This document shows, piece after piece, positions 13,004 through 24,700 of a DNA stretch of 64,000 bases (positions within the stretch are counted from its first letter, which is position 1; each line of letters opens with the position of its first letter). The position numbers and the translations under genes are program-made. The stretch is from Carallia brachiata (Eukaryota; Streptophyta; Magnoliopsida; Malpighiales; Rhizophoraceae). Below the pieces are notes generated by a model, which was not told where the DNA came from, did not search any database, and saw only the letters and a program-made list of their open reading frames with translations. The stretch spans positions 6,441,250 to 6,505,249 of the forward strand of contig JADCRB010000016.1 in NCBI GenBank assembly GCA_021464245.1, in the 5' to 3' direction.

Positions 13004-16000
13004 ATTTTTGTCTGAAAATATAACAGTGCTCACTAACTAATTACAGGAAAATATTACGAAACTCACTTCTAAGTGGATCAAACTTTTTGATCTTCCATGG
13101 GCTTTTTCAATGTTGCATTATAATAAGAGAATTAAAATGAAGAAGTCTAATAAAATTATTCATAGTTATCATCAATTGTTCATTAATTTCTTATAGTCTG
13201 TTACGGTTATTTTCTTTCTTATTATGTTTAACCCTTTAGTCAAAAAATATATATATATATCGAGAGATTTTTTTTTCCCTAGAGTTTGGGAAGTGAATGA
13301 AAATATGGGGAAACAAAATTGATAAGCAACGAAAAATATGGCCTTTTTCCCTGAAGTCTTATGTAAAATAAAAAAAAAAATTAGGGAATTGGCTGGTGAT
13401 GAAGAACTATGTTGGCATCATCGAATTTTCTTATATTTTCTTCTCAATTTTGGAAAAAAGAATTTATTGGGCGTAAAAAAATATCAGTTTTGAAAAAATT
13501 GTTCGTGGCAGACTTATTAGTTTTATTTTTATCTTTTTATAATATTTGGCTGGTCAAACTAAGAATAGTCATCCTCCCACAATAAGGTTAGGCAATTTGA
13601 CTTTGTCCATGCCACTTTTTTTTTTTTTTTTAAACATGTGTGATATTCCTAGAGCTTTTTTTCTAAGCATTAAACTCTTCCATCTTCATTCAAATGCATT
13701 TAGAAGTCACTTTCAGGAGCTTGTGACGTGGGAACAGCCAATGATCGAATGTTCCCACCAGCATTTGGGGCTGTAAAAGTCATAATCAATTCACAATTGG
13801 TTTGGCTTCTTCCAATAAAATATCGATACAAATACAGTAATATACACACAACATAACACAGGCATTACAATACATTAATATAAAAAAATTAGGATATAGA
13901 TATGACAAAAATACAGTTATATATATATATATTACAAATGTAGAGAACTGAAGATGTTAGAAAAGAAAACAATGATTTAGACGTAAAATGCAAAAACAAT
14001 AAAAAAAAAGAATATAACACACGTGTCCCATCATCAACGTTATATCATGGTTTTTTTCTGAAAAAAAGAATTACTTTCTCAGTGATATAAAAACAAGATA
14101 AATGTTAAAAAAGAAAAGTTAAAAAGAGAGTTTTCCTGAGTTGAAGCCTTCTTCCCCCTCGATGATCCATCATTTACAGTCAATTGTCTTCCTTCTGTTA
14201 CAAACGCCGCCGAGCTCAAACTCTACAGTGTGGATCTAGCGTCTACAATTTCAACCGAGAAAAAGATGCAATAATCAATCAAAGTGGATGCTTCCAAGAT
14301 CTCAATTTGGGCTCTTAAAGAAAAAGAAATCTCAATTTTTGTTGTACATATTTAACAGTGTCCTAACGTGTGTCGGCAGGATGTTCGGTACGCGTCCGTG
14401 TCTGACACATGTCGGACACACAATATGACTTTTATAAGATGTGTCCGTGCTTCATTGGCTTCTTCTAAATTGTAATACAATAAAAAGAATAATTCTTGCA
14501 TTTAATAAGGACTTCCTCGCTCGTGGTTGAAAAAGTGTTCCACAGAGAAATGTGTATGATCATTTACAAGAGAAATTTTGTTCAAATTTTGGGTTTTTGA
14601 ATTGAGACAACAGAGTGCAAGAAAACATTGGCTTGAATGAATTGATTTTTGTGAATTAAGTTTATTTAAAAAGCTTAAATTTCTCGTGAAAAGGACAATC
14701 AAGTTTGATAAATGACTAGCAGTTATTTGGTTGAACAATCGCTAGCTTATCTTTGCGTGAATCCTATATTTGTTTAAAAAAAATATTATGTGCGTACAAT
14801 TAAAATATAATATGTATACAGTTAAATTAAAAGATGTATACAGTCTTTAAAAATATTATTTGCATATTGTGCTTGATTATATGCACATCATTAATTTTTT
14901 AACAAAAATAAAAAAAATATCATGAGAATAGAATCCACACTCATCTGATGCCTCATCTGAATTTTGTGGCACTGTTTTTTTTTTTTTTGTTTTTTTTTTT
15001 TTGTGGTCCATTAGGAGAGACTTTTGTTTTATTATTTTCTAACTTACATGCATTTAATCAGGAGGCCCGAATGAGGGAACAAAAGTGACATGGTCATCGG
15101 GCCGATTCTCAGTTTCCAAATGGCAACTTTACACGCATTTTAAGAGCACATTCCATTCAAGTGTTTTGAAGGAGAACGCAATGCCGAATATGGGCATCTT
15201 CTAACATAATAAACGCAAGCAATAAGTTCACAAATTAAAGCACATTCTTTATTCTTCGAAGAAAGCGACGGACAAAGGCATGGAGGGGAGTCTCAAATAG
15301 CTTTCACTCTGTTTGGAATGTTAGAAAACTATGGGAAAGATTTTGATAGGAAAGAAAAAGCATTGGAAACAAAAAAACAATAATAATAATTCCCTGTTTG
15401 AGATGAAGAAGGAAAGAAAAGTGTTAGAAGAGCTTTAGAAAAAGGAATAATTTAGAGTTAATCTCGAAAAAACCATGTCATTATTGATTTTTTTGACATC
15501 TATCACAATCTTTTATTTTTATTTTTTGAAATATACAATGAACTCTTCAATTGGTTCTAAACATATTATATCATCTTGGCACAATAATGGATTGTGTATT
15601 TATCTCAAAGATTTCACCACAAATCTCTATTTCCAAAATTGTAAAAGTTCATGATTTTTTTTTAGGGAAATTTGAGGTTGGCTCTTTATGAATTTCTAGC
15701 CATTTCTTCGTCTATTTTTTTCTTTTTTTTTTTTGACTTTTTGGAGATTGAAAAATTTTCAAAATTCAGAAGGCATATCAGAATCTTTACAAGCTCAGTA
15801 AAAATTTTATGTAACGAAATTATGTCCCTTAAACTAATCAATTATTGGAGTTCAACACCATAGAGGCTCAATAATACTATGCAGGGTACTCAAATTTAGT
15901 ACTAGACACTTATTAACATCCTCTTGCCAATGTTATTAGCAAATAACAAAACGGTCCAATAACAGATCTTCCAGTTTACTTAATTACAATGTACTAATTA

Positions 16001-17162
16001 TCATTTGTAGTTCATTCCATTAACGTAGTTTTTAAGATATCTTTTGTTTTCCTCTTTCTTTATTTGAAATGTAATGCTCATTCTCATGAAACCATAGAAG
16101 GCTTTCAATAGTTAAATTTAGCATTGTCAATTAATGTGAATTTTTTTTAAAAAAAATCAATTATTGATATCCTCTATAATCATTTAACATACTAACAGCA
16201 GCTTTAACAAAAATTACGAAACAAACAAATTACTCTTGGACTTTTTCCCAGTGTTTTCACCTCTAATACCAAACAACTTATAACTTTCAATAACAATATT
16301 TTGTATCAGCACTTTTGTTCACAAAACTTGTATGCACGGTAATTTATCACACAATATTGTCAAACAAGGCTTTACATATCTATTCAAACATGGTTCTATT
16401 TTGCCTTTTCCTTCATATTTAGGTAACTCAAGCTAAATAGGATGCTAATGTTGAAATCTCAAATATTATTGTAGGGTTAAAATTTATTATTCATTTTATC
16501 GATATTAATGTTTAAATTTCGTAGATCAAGTCTATAATCAAATTCATTAATTTCTCACATAATAATTTTAAGGTAGTTGATGTTTGTACCAAAAAAAATC
16601 CCCATACACTCAGAAATAGGGGCTTTTTTTTTCCACTGTGTATAGAGCTATTTCTTCGTGCAACTAGCATCTCGCTAATTTTAAATCACATTTTTTCCAC
16701 TACATTATTCAATGCAATATGTAAAATTTTAACAAGCTCAAAAGTAATGTAAATCTAGTTTGCCGAGTAACTTTCAATGGCAATATAGCACTCCTTACTG
16801 AAAGTGAAAATCTCATTGTAAAAACCACAAACTTACTCTTAAAAAGTATTATTAATTTTTTTGAAGGACACCCGAATAATCAAAAACTCAGACCTCTACT
16901 TTCGTGCTCTCAAGTTTTAATCTTAGTGAGGATATATGACGTTTATAGCTGTGGAAAATGTTATCCAACAGTGAATGAGTTTTGAAGAAAAACTTTTCTT
17001 TTGGTCTGAAAATAAAAATTATTAATGGTGGAAATTAGACCGAAAGGCCACCAGGAGATGCCCATATCAAAATGGATCTTGTCCAAACTATGGAAAAAGA
17101 TGTTGGCCCAGTCCATTACAATGAATATTTCTGCACACAGGATACCATAAACATTCTTGGAA
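13004..17162. other. gene-poor AT-rich DNA
   Basis: No gene recognised in about 4 kb. There are long A/T runs (for example 14980-15001), an AT microsatellite near 13250, and a GC-richer patch with short TGTCGGACAC-type palindromes near 14370-14430. Open frames are short and lack protein character. Confidence 0.4.
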
Positions 17163-17505
17163 GCTTAAACTTTTATATTTTTGTTATTTGACGTCTAAAA
17201 TTTTTATATTTTTTATTTAAAACTTAAATTTTTATATTTTTATTTTATTTCAGCCTTTTTATAGTTAAATTGTTAGTTTTTTATTTAACTAATTAAATAT
17301 ATCTTAATGTTTAATACAGGATTCATTTGGTAAAATGAATTTTTTCGTTTAATTAACGGAATAGATTTTAATATTTGATACTATATATATTTGGTAAAAT
17401 AGAAATACTATAAAAGGACTCAAATAAAATAAAACGTAAAGGTTTACCCCCTAAAAAAATAAAAATTTAAATTTCAAATAAAAAAAATATGAAGATTTAG
17501 ACCTA
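17163..17505. mobile_element. inverted-repeat AT-rich element
   Basis: The left arm (17163-17270) contains GCTTAAACTTTTATATTTTT and the right arm, read inward from 17505, GTCTAAATCTTCATATTTTT; both continue with TTTTATTTTATTT and TCCTTTTATAG/GCCTTTTTATAG words in the same order. This is a MITE-like foldback of about 340 bp without coding capacity. The exact ends and target duplication are unclear. Confidence 0.5.
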
Positions 17506-17879
17506 TGCAAGACACACAACCAAATATCTATATATCATACATAAACCGAAAAGGAATAAAAAAGGAAAAAGTTAAGTTGTGTATTTTTAACCAGTTTTCG
17601 TAGTTATGTATATAATATATAGAAAAAAATTATATAAGATATGAAAAGAAATTATATAACGTGTAAATTTTTTTTTAATTTTTAATAACTAGTTATATGT
17701 CATATACTTTTTTGTAACACGTTGTAACAAGTCATTAAATTTATTTTTAATTTTTAATAACTAATTACACACAATATAATTTCTTCTATCATATTATATA
17801 TAAATTTTTTAATTACTCTATTAGATCATATAATTTCTCTTATTATGTCGTATACGGTAATTGCGTAAGCTCCCAACGA
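17506..17879. other. AT-rich spacer
   Basis: Low-complexity AT-rich sequence between two inverted-repeat elements. I see nothing else in it. Confidence 0.4.
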
Positions 17880-17887
17880 GTGACATG

Positions 17888-18535
17888 CATAGTTTTAAAA
17901 ACCGGACCGGTTATTGAACCAGTAAGAAGACTGGGTTAGTGGTTTAGCGGTCCAACCGGAAAACCGGCGGTTGAACCGACAGGTTAATTCTGATTTGATA
18001 AAATAATAATTAATACTTATAATTTTTTATTTTTTAATAACAAACAATGAGTATAATCATAAAAAATAGAATATGAGTTTACTTAAATTTAAAATAAAAT
18101 TAAAATACAAAATATTTATGATAATTTTCTAATTAAATAAATTAATAAAGTATAAATATCAAAAATAAAATATTATAAAACTATTAATCGAATATTCATA
18201 TCTAAAAATAAATATTATAGAGTTAATATATATAATTCAAAAATATTACATTTTTCATTAATATAAATAAGTATTATTTATTCTCATTTTTAATCCAAAA
18301 AAATAAATAAAACGACGTCGTTTTGATCAAGATGACCTGATTACCGGTTCACCGGTCCGACCGGCCGGTTTACCGGTTTTGGAGTTACAGGTTTTTGGGT
18401 CCAACTGGCCGGTTCACCGGTTTTCGGGCGATTCATTTTCTATTCCGGTTTTATCAGAGAATCGGACCGGTCCGACCTACGGTTCACCGATTTTTCGGTC
18501 CGACCGGTCGGTCCGATCCGGTTTTTAAAACTATG
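17888..18535. mobile_element. hAT-like MITE rich in ACCGGT motifs (copy 2)
   Basis: The termini form a 19-bp perfect inverted repeat: CATAGTTTTAAAAACCGGA at 17888 and its reverse complement ending at 18535. The flanks GTGACATG (17880-17887) and GTGACAGG (18536-18543) look like an 8-bp target duplication with one mismatch, as expected for hAT. Like the 678-bp element at 255-932, it has an AT-rich centre and outer zones packed with ACCGGT/CCGGTC words. There is no transposase. The 62-aa frame crossing its right side is not a gene. Confidence 0.78.
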
Positions 18536-18543
18536 GTGACAGG

Positions 18544-18590
18544 CACCTTATGGTGTTTATAAAAAAAAAAATAAATAAATAAATAAATAA

Positions 18591-18626
<36 letters not shown>

Positions 18627-18840
18627 AAAACATAAAAGGCGCAAACCGGAGGATCCAAGAATCCACCCATTTGGTCGACCCGCTCTTCGATCCGATGTTC
18701 TGAAAGCCGTTTCCTAAAACCCCAGCCGGCCGTCCTTGCAGCCACAGGCTCTTCGCTTATTTCTTCTTCAAAACCCCAAAATCCACAGCCACCTGAAAAA
18801 GCACCGACTAACCGGCAAAATTAATTTTTGAAGCTACAAA
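18544..18840 (+). promoter_or_regulatory. upstream region of the NOL12-like gene with AAAT/AT microsatellite
   Basis: An (AAAT)n run followed by (AT)n occupies about 18571-18621. The GC-richer stretch 18640-18840 is the likely 5' leader and proximal promoter. The hAT-like MITE at 17888-18535 ends about 300 bp before the start codon. Confidence 0.45.
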
Positions 18841-21255
18841 ATGGACGATGGCATTGAAGAAGGAGCACCGCAGGGACCGCCGACTCGGGCTCGCCACATA
18901 AAGAAACGAGCTTTAAAGAACAAGGCTCTGCACGTCTCTTTTGACGAGAAAGATCTCAGGTACTCTGACACTGTGTTTTATATGTTACTTTGCAATGGTT
19001 ATAGTGGCAAAAATGGGTTTATTGGCGTGATTGGTGAACTGGGTTAATTGGGTTTTGGTTGTCTGTGCGAAGGGATTATGTAACAGGGTTTCATAAGCGG
19101 AAGAAGAAGAGGAGAAAGGAAGCCCAGAAGCAGCAAGAGGAGGCTCTCCGTCGCAAGCGTATTGAGCAGCGCAAAAAGGTTCTATTGTCTTCTTATTTCT
19201 TTGTTTATTTTGTCTTGAGAAAGTTGGATTTCACGATTTCATTTTTGTGGTGCTGATTGTCAAGAAACTGTTGTTGCACCCAAACTGGTTGGACTGAAAG
19301 CGAAAACGAAAAGACTAGTCCACCATAGTGTAAAAATTCATAATTGAATGTGAGGGTCACATGGTTAGACGGCAAGACCTCTTGGCGGTAACGCTCTCTG
19401 AGACTATGTCAACACATGTTCCTCCCAAATTTAAGCTTGTGGGAGAGGACTAAGATATGGATTATATATTAAATTCTAATACTAATGATAATTCCGCAAA
19501 ACATTTTTCGTGGGATGCAATTTCATAGAACACTTTTAGCAGTTGGTCGAAACTGGGAAAGTGTTACCGAGAAGAGACCATGTTTTCTTTGTACGTGCAC
19601 TCCAACACTTTATCCTGTTACACACCCTAGTCAACTAGTACAGAATACCCACACAATCCGATGTTGTCTAGAAACTAACACTTTGATCTTGAGAGGTCAT
19701 GTCAATTTGCTAATTTATGCTGGATATGTAGGTTCTATTTGTATGCTTCCTCTTTTTTTTTTTTTTTTTTTTTTTGGGTGCAACTGATATAATTCAACGA
19801 GTATTAGTTTGAAACTGTGGCTGGTTCTCATGCTTTAGTTATAGGCCTGCCTATAGAGAATTGGATGTTATTCAGGGACAATCGAAAGTGAGAGATGAAA
19901 GGGATGCTAATGTACGTTCTTAAAGGAATATCAGAGGTATATTCCTATATATGAAAAGACAAGAAACAGAAGTTACTCTTTGTTCGCTGTCAAAAACCTC
20001 AACTGTGAGGAATGGCATTGCTTGTTGTGTGAACGTGCATATGCATATACTATTTGCAAAATAAAATAGACCTTCCCAATCTATGTCCACATGTAAAATT
20101 TGAACTAATTTTATGTGCACTTTTTCATTAAAGTTGCACCTGATTGGGAAAGGATAACTTGCCTTTGTTTTTAGGGTTTTGTAAGAGGGGAATTGATGTG
20201 CCATATGTGAAATTAGTGAGAGCAAGCAGAAAACTTTTCCTTTGAGAGCTTCTTATGGAAATATTCTGTTTCTTGTACACCTCATTTTTTTCTCCTGTTC
20301 CACAAAATTACAGCAGGATGAGTTATTTTTTTAGTTTATGCACAACATGCGTGTGTGTTTTAAGATGAAACCTGAAAGAACGCTTTAGTAACTCAATATA
20401 ATCACAACCCTTATCTTCTTGTTTGTTGGTGTGCATAGATGAGGACCTAAGCAGAAGTTCTTTGAGGGGAAGAAAGAGGGTGCATTAGGTTGATCCTGAT
20501 TGAAATTCAAGTTGTTGTTTTGTTTTGTTCATTTTGCCTTGCTTTCCACTTGTAATGATGTGGTGTGTTGAATTGGCTGGCCATGTAATCTAGCTTGAAG
20601 TTCCAGATTTTCATTGTCTTTTTCAATGGTGCTTATGTTTGTAGAGGAAACTAGAAAGAGAATTCGCTCTAAATAGTGGAGCCCCACCATTGAATGGTAG
20701 AGAAACTGATGATGGACGTCAGGAGAGTGAGGAAGCAAGTGAACCGATTTCATCAATAAATGGTAATTTTCACCAACTGCAATTTCACATATAAAGAAAC
20801 ATGCATGCTACTTCTGAATATATAAATCAGTTAAGCCCCATTCTTGAGCTGTGTGTCTAGCTTTATTTAAAAAGACTGTTTTATCCTGCAACTCATGATT
20901 TGTGACTAATAGATCAGCATTTATATATCTTGCTCATAGGACACTGAATATATAATACAAGTTTTAGATCTATGGTCTTGATTTTGTGCTTTATATGGTG
21001 GCAAAAGGAACAACAAGGTATGATAACGGGGACATGCAAGTGACAGTGGTGACTAGCACGGTAACTCGCGAAGATGAAGATGTCCCTGGTGAAAAGATAG
21101 AAGCAGAAGATTTGAGATTGATTGGAGCCCACAAGAAGCATAATTTAGCTGTGAGCAAAAAGAAATCTTTCAAGAAAGTTTCGAAACACGCATCGCGCTC
21201 GAAGCCACGCAAGAAAAGAGATGGAAAAGGAAAGAACATGAAAAAGAAACGGTAG
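18841..21255 (+). CDS. Nop25/RRP17 family nucleolar rRNA-processing protein (NOL12-like), 4 exons
   Basis: Family members act in the nucleolus in pre-rRNA processing during large ribosomal subunit biogenesis; yeast Rrp17 is a 5'-3' exonuclease. Exons 18841-18959, 19073-19178, 20645-20762 and 21008-21255 sum to 591 nt, 196 aa, with GT-AG junctions in phase. The diagnostic N-terminal block is VSFDEKDLRDYVTGFHKRKK (residues about 34-53), followed by a long basic coiled-coil-like segment rich in KKRRKEAQKQQEEALRRKR. The middle is acidic and serine-rich, and the C-terminus is a Lys/Arg-rich tail that fits nucleolar targeting. It is convergent with APC4, stops 451 bp apart. The 1.47-kb second intron contains a long T run near 19755. 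Recognition is by motif; Arabidopsis At1g11240 is a likely relative. Confidence 0.85.
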
Positions 21256-21706
21256 TTGACTTCTCATTGTATATGAAGTTTGTGATCTTATTGTGCTGCT
21301 TTGGAGGAATATGAGAGTCTTTTAGATTCGATTGCTGAGGCATCCTGGAAGGCCATGTAAACTTCTAGCAAAGTTTTGCTATTCAAACATGGATTCAACC
21401 TCATTTTCCTTGGTGTTCTAAAACTTCTGGCAAAGTTTTGCAAGCAGCAATGATGAGTACACATTTTAGTTTGTTTTATCATCATACGAACTGAAAAAGA
21501 AAGCCAATATTGTTAAAGACATTTAAACATTTTACAATTTCAATAATAATTTAATACCATCCCATAACAGTGAAAAAAGAGAAATAATTAATGTTATTTT
21601 TGTTTTCATGTACAAAATGTATTATTGAGTCCAACAACAATTTGGCAAGAAAATAAATCTACAGAGAATCAGATTTTTCCAAGGAATAAGGCTGGAAAGA
21701 AGGCAG
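21256..21706. other. convergent 3' ends of NOL12-like and APC4 genes
   Basis: A 451-bp stretch between two convergent stop codons, presumably holding both 3' untranslated regions. No other feature seen. Confidence 0.5.
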
Positions 21707-24700
21707 TCATTCTGCATCTGGAACTTCTTCGTCTTCATCGAGGATGTAAACCAGAGCTCGCTTGCGTGCAGCAAAAACACATGCCACCCCTCTTGATGCT
21801 GTTGCAATAAGTTTTGATTAAATTATCAAGGCATTTTTGTAGCTTTGAGCTAATAATTTCCGAGGAATGCAAATTAACTGAGGTAATTGAAGAAGTTTTG
21901 TAATTTGGGTTTCGTGCAGGAATAAGGCATGCGGAGTCTCATTTAAGATGGAAACATATGTGCAAAGGAACACTAAAACATTAAGATACAACATCTAGAA
22001 CATCAGCCTCTTATCACGAAGTTTTCAGTCCATCGTGTATAATAGAGCCAACCCACAAATGGCTTTCCTTGAACTCCCAATTTCATAAAAGTATAATGAG
22101 AAATCAGGCTAAAATGAGGAAAACTCACCACTAACCGCCAATGGAGCTGCTACAAAGTGAGGAATGTTGCGAACCTTCTCGTTCTCCATTTGCATGTAAA
22201 CAGCAGAATCCTATACATCCATAGTTTGAGAAAAGCAAGAATATGTTAATGAAACTACAAACACTCTCCTTTAGGAAATTAAATTCCAACACAAATGTTT
22301 ATATAAAATAATTGGGAGAAAAAAATGGTGGAAGATTAGACATGACGATTGCATATCTTGAAATGCTTATAACCAGAAAAGCAAATTTTATTAGTAATTC
22401 AGCCGGGAGATTTTCACTTCTGCAAAACCGAATGCATTAAAGCAAAATCAAGACCAGTGGGAGCATGGATGGCATGATCCAATTAGGGGAATAAAAACAG
22501 AAGACTGTCAAAAACATGTGAAAACTGAAAATCCAAACAAGATTGTGGATCAGTGTAAGAAACTATTTAAATTCGGATTATAATACAAGTGACAGAAGTT
22601 ACCTTCAGTTGAAGTGATTTCCATAGGTTTAGACAAGTGGATCTTGAAACAGGTGTAAATGGGAGTTCACTAGCTCGCGCAATCATCATACAAGCATCTC
22701 CAGAGCTTTCAGATGAATCACTTTTCTCATTTAGTAGTAAAACAAATTGACTTTCCTGTTGTGAGCAAACCGGGTTTAATAACATCTCAAAGAAACCTAA
22801 CAACCACACACTGGAAATCTAGGCATTTTACCTTGTATAAAGACAAATCCACACAATCATAACCAGGAGGTACAGAAAGCAACGTGGCTTCCAATGAACT
22901 AAATCCACTCTTTAAACTGCTCATGTCATGCATAAATCCTCTTGTTATGGCTATAAAATTTGCAGTTTCTGAAAAAGGCTCACTGGGTATTTGGAAGCAC
23001 ATGTAATCAACAAAGCCTCGTTTACAATTCTGGTAAGATGGTATGGCTCTAGAGGCATCCTACAAGCAAAAAAGTAACAAAATCACTAGAATAATACCAG
23101 ACACAAGATGTTGACTCAATAATAGTTCAGAAACAAATGAATACTGAAAGGGTGAGTCCGGAGAGAAATTAGAACTGTCCTGCACTGGTTACATAGTACC
23201 TCATAGAATGATATTGACATAGGGATGGGCACTGAGATAGATACTGCCGAAGATTCAACAGGAAACAATGGAAGTAAATCCTCACAAAGTATCTTTCCAG
23301 AGATTGCAGTAAAGGGCATAAGGAAAGCCTCTTTGAAGCTGAATTGTGCAGACATGAATGATACGTCAATAACTTGTACGTAAATGGTAAAATAATATAT
23401 GCCAAAACAAAGTTGAAAACAACTTAAATTGCCTGAAAAAGACAAGATCCAAAATAGTTGTGAATGCGAGTATTTCACATGCTTGAACCATGCTGTGCTT
23501 AGTCTCAGTTTACAGCAATGAAATTGCAATTAGGGCTTTGATACCACAAAGTTCACCGGTAAGAAGCGAAAAGGAAAAATTGTGCTTCTATATTCAATTG
23601 CAATTCTATCACATTTTAAGACAATCTTGACCTTTCAGAGACTTTGAAGTAAGTAAGCCATGTTCAATTCAACATGATAAAATCACAAAACACTCTGTTT
23701 ACTCATTTGTAGGTTTGTGTGAACACCTGGAGTATTGATCAAAAAAGAAACAAAGAAGAAGATATACCTGGATTCCATTTGTTGAAATTCTTTAGCTAAC
23801 GTCCTTTGCAGGTATTCACAATCTGAAAATCCCCCAAATTGAACTAATTCTTTGACTCTTTGCATCGTTGCCCTAAAATATTCAGCAACATCATTACCAT
23901 CTCCACTTATCAAGCCAAAAATTAAAAAAAAAAACATCACAAACATCCCCATTTATGGTGCATAAGTTTATGAAAGACAAGCATTCAGCACTAGAGAATG
24001 TCACCATGTCCATCACTGTGTCTAGTCCATGGTTAACAGACATTCAAACAGACATATTCCCAAATGAAGCTCATTTGTGTAGGCATTAACTGGGAACTAC
24101 CTTCCCTTCTGTCCTTAAGAGCTGACTAACTGTCAAAACACCACTCAAGAAGACCCAAGTACAAAAATTATCTGTACCAAGGGCAAAAAGGTAACTTTGA
24201 TTAACTAAATTAATAACTATCACAAATAATTCCAACTATCTTCTCATGCATTCCATTCCAAATTCAGGCGTACCAGCTGTCACTTAAATTTTAACAAAAT
24301 TGAAATTGCATCCATAGCAATTGATTAGGGAAGTCTTTTTCTACCGGAACAATGGTAAACTGATCAGATGCCTTTTTGCTTAACATCGGCTGCTTTTCCT
24401 TAGAAAAATTTATTTTCAAAGGATAAAGACACTATCTATTGACATCAACTTTATAAAATGGTACCCACCATCTTTACATCTTGTATGAAAACAATGGAAT
24501 GACACGCGTCAAAATCTAGAATTTCAGTACCAAGAAATACAGCATGAGAACTTTAATTGAATGAATGTAAGAAAAGAATTTGACGACAGTCACGACACGC
24601 ATCAAAATCTAGAGTTTTAGTGCCAAGAAATACAATATGAGAACTGCAATTGAATAAATTACTTACAAGTCTACATTGATATCGTGATCAACTTCAGATG

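Noticed and set aside
12834..13040. 68-codon frame with repeated CNQ words
   Set aside because: Produced by the palindromic MITE arms.
18484..18745. Two 60-62 codon minus-strand frames with a Tyr/Ile run
   Set aside because: They translate the AT/AAAT microsatellite and the MITE end.
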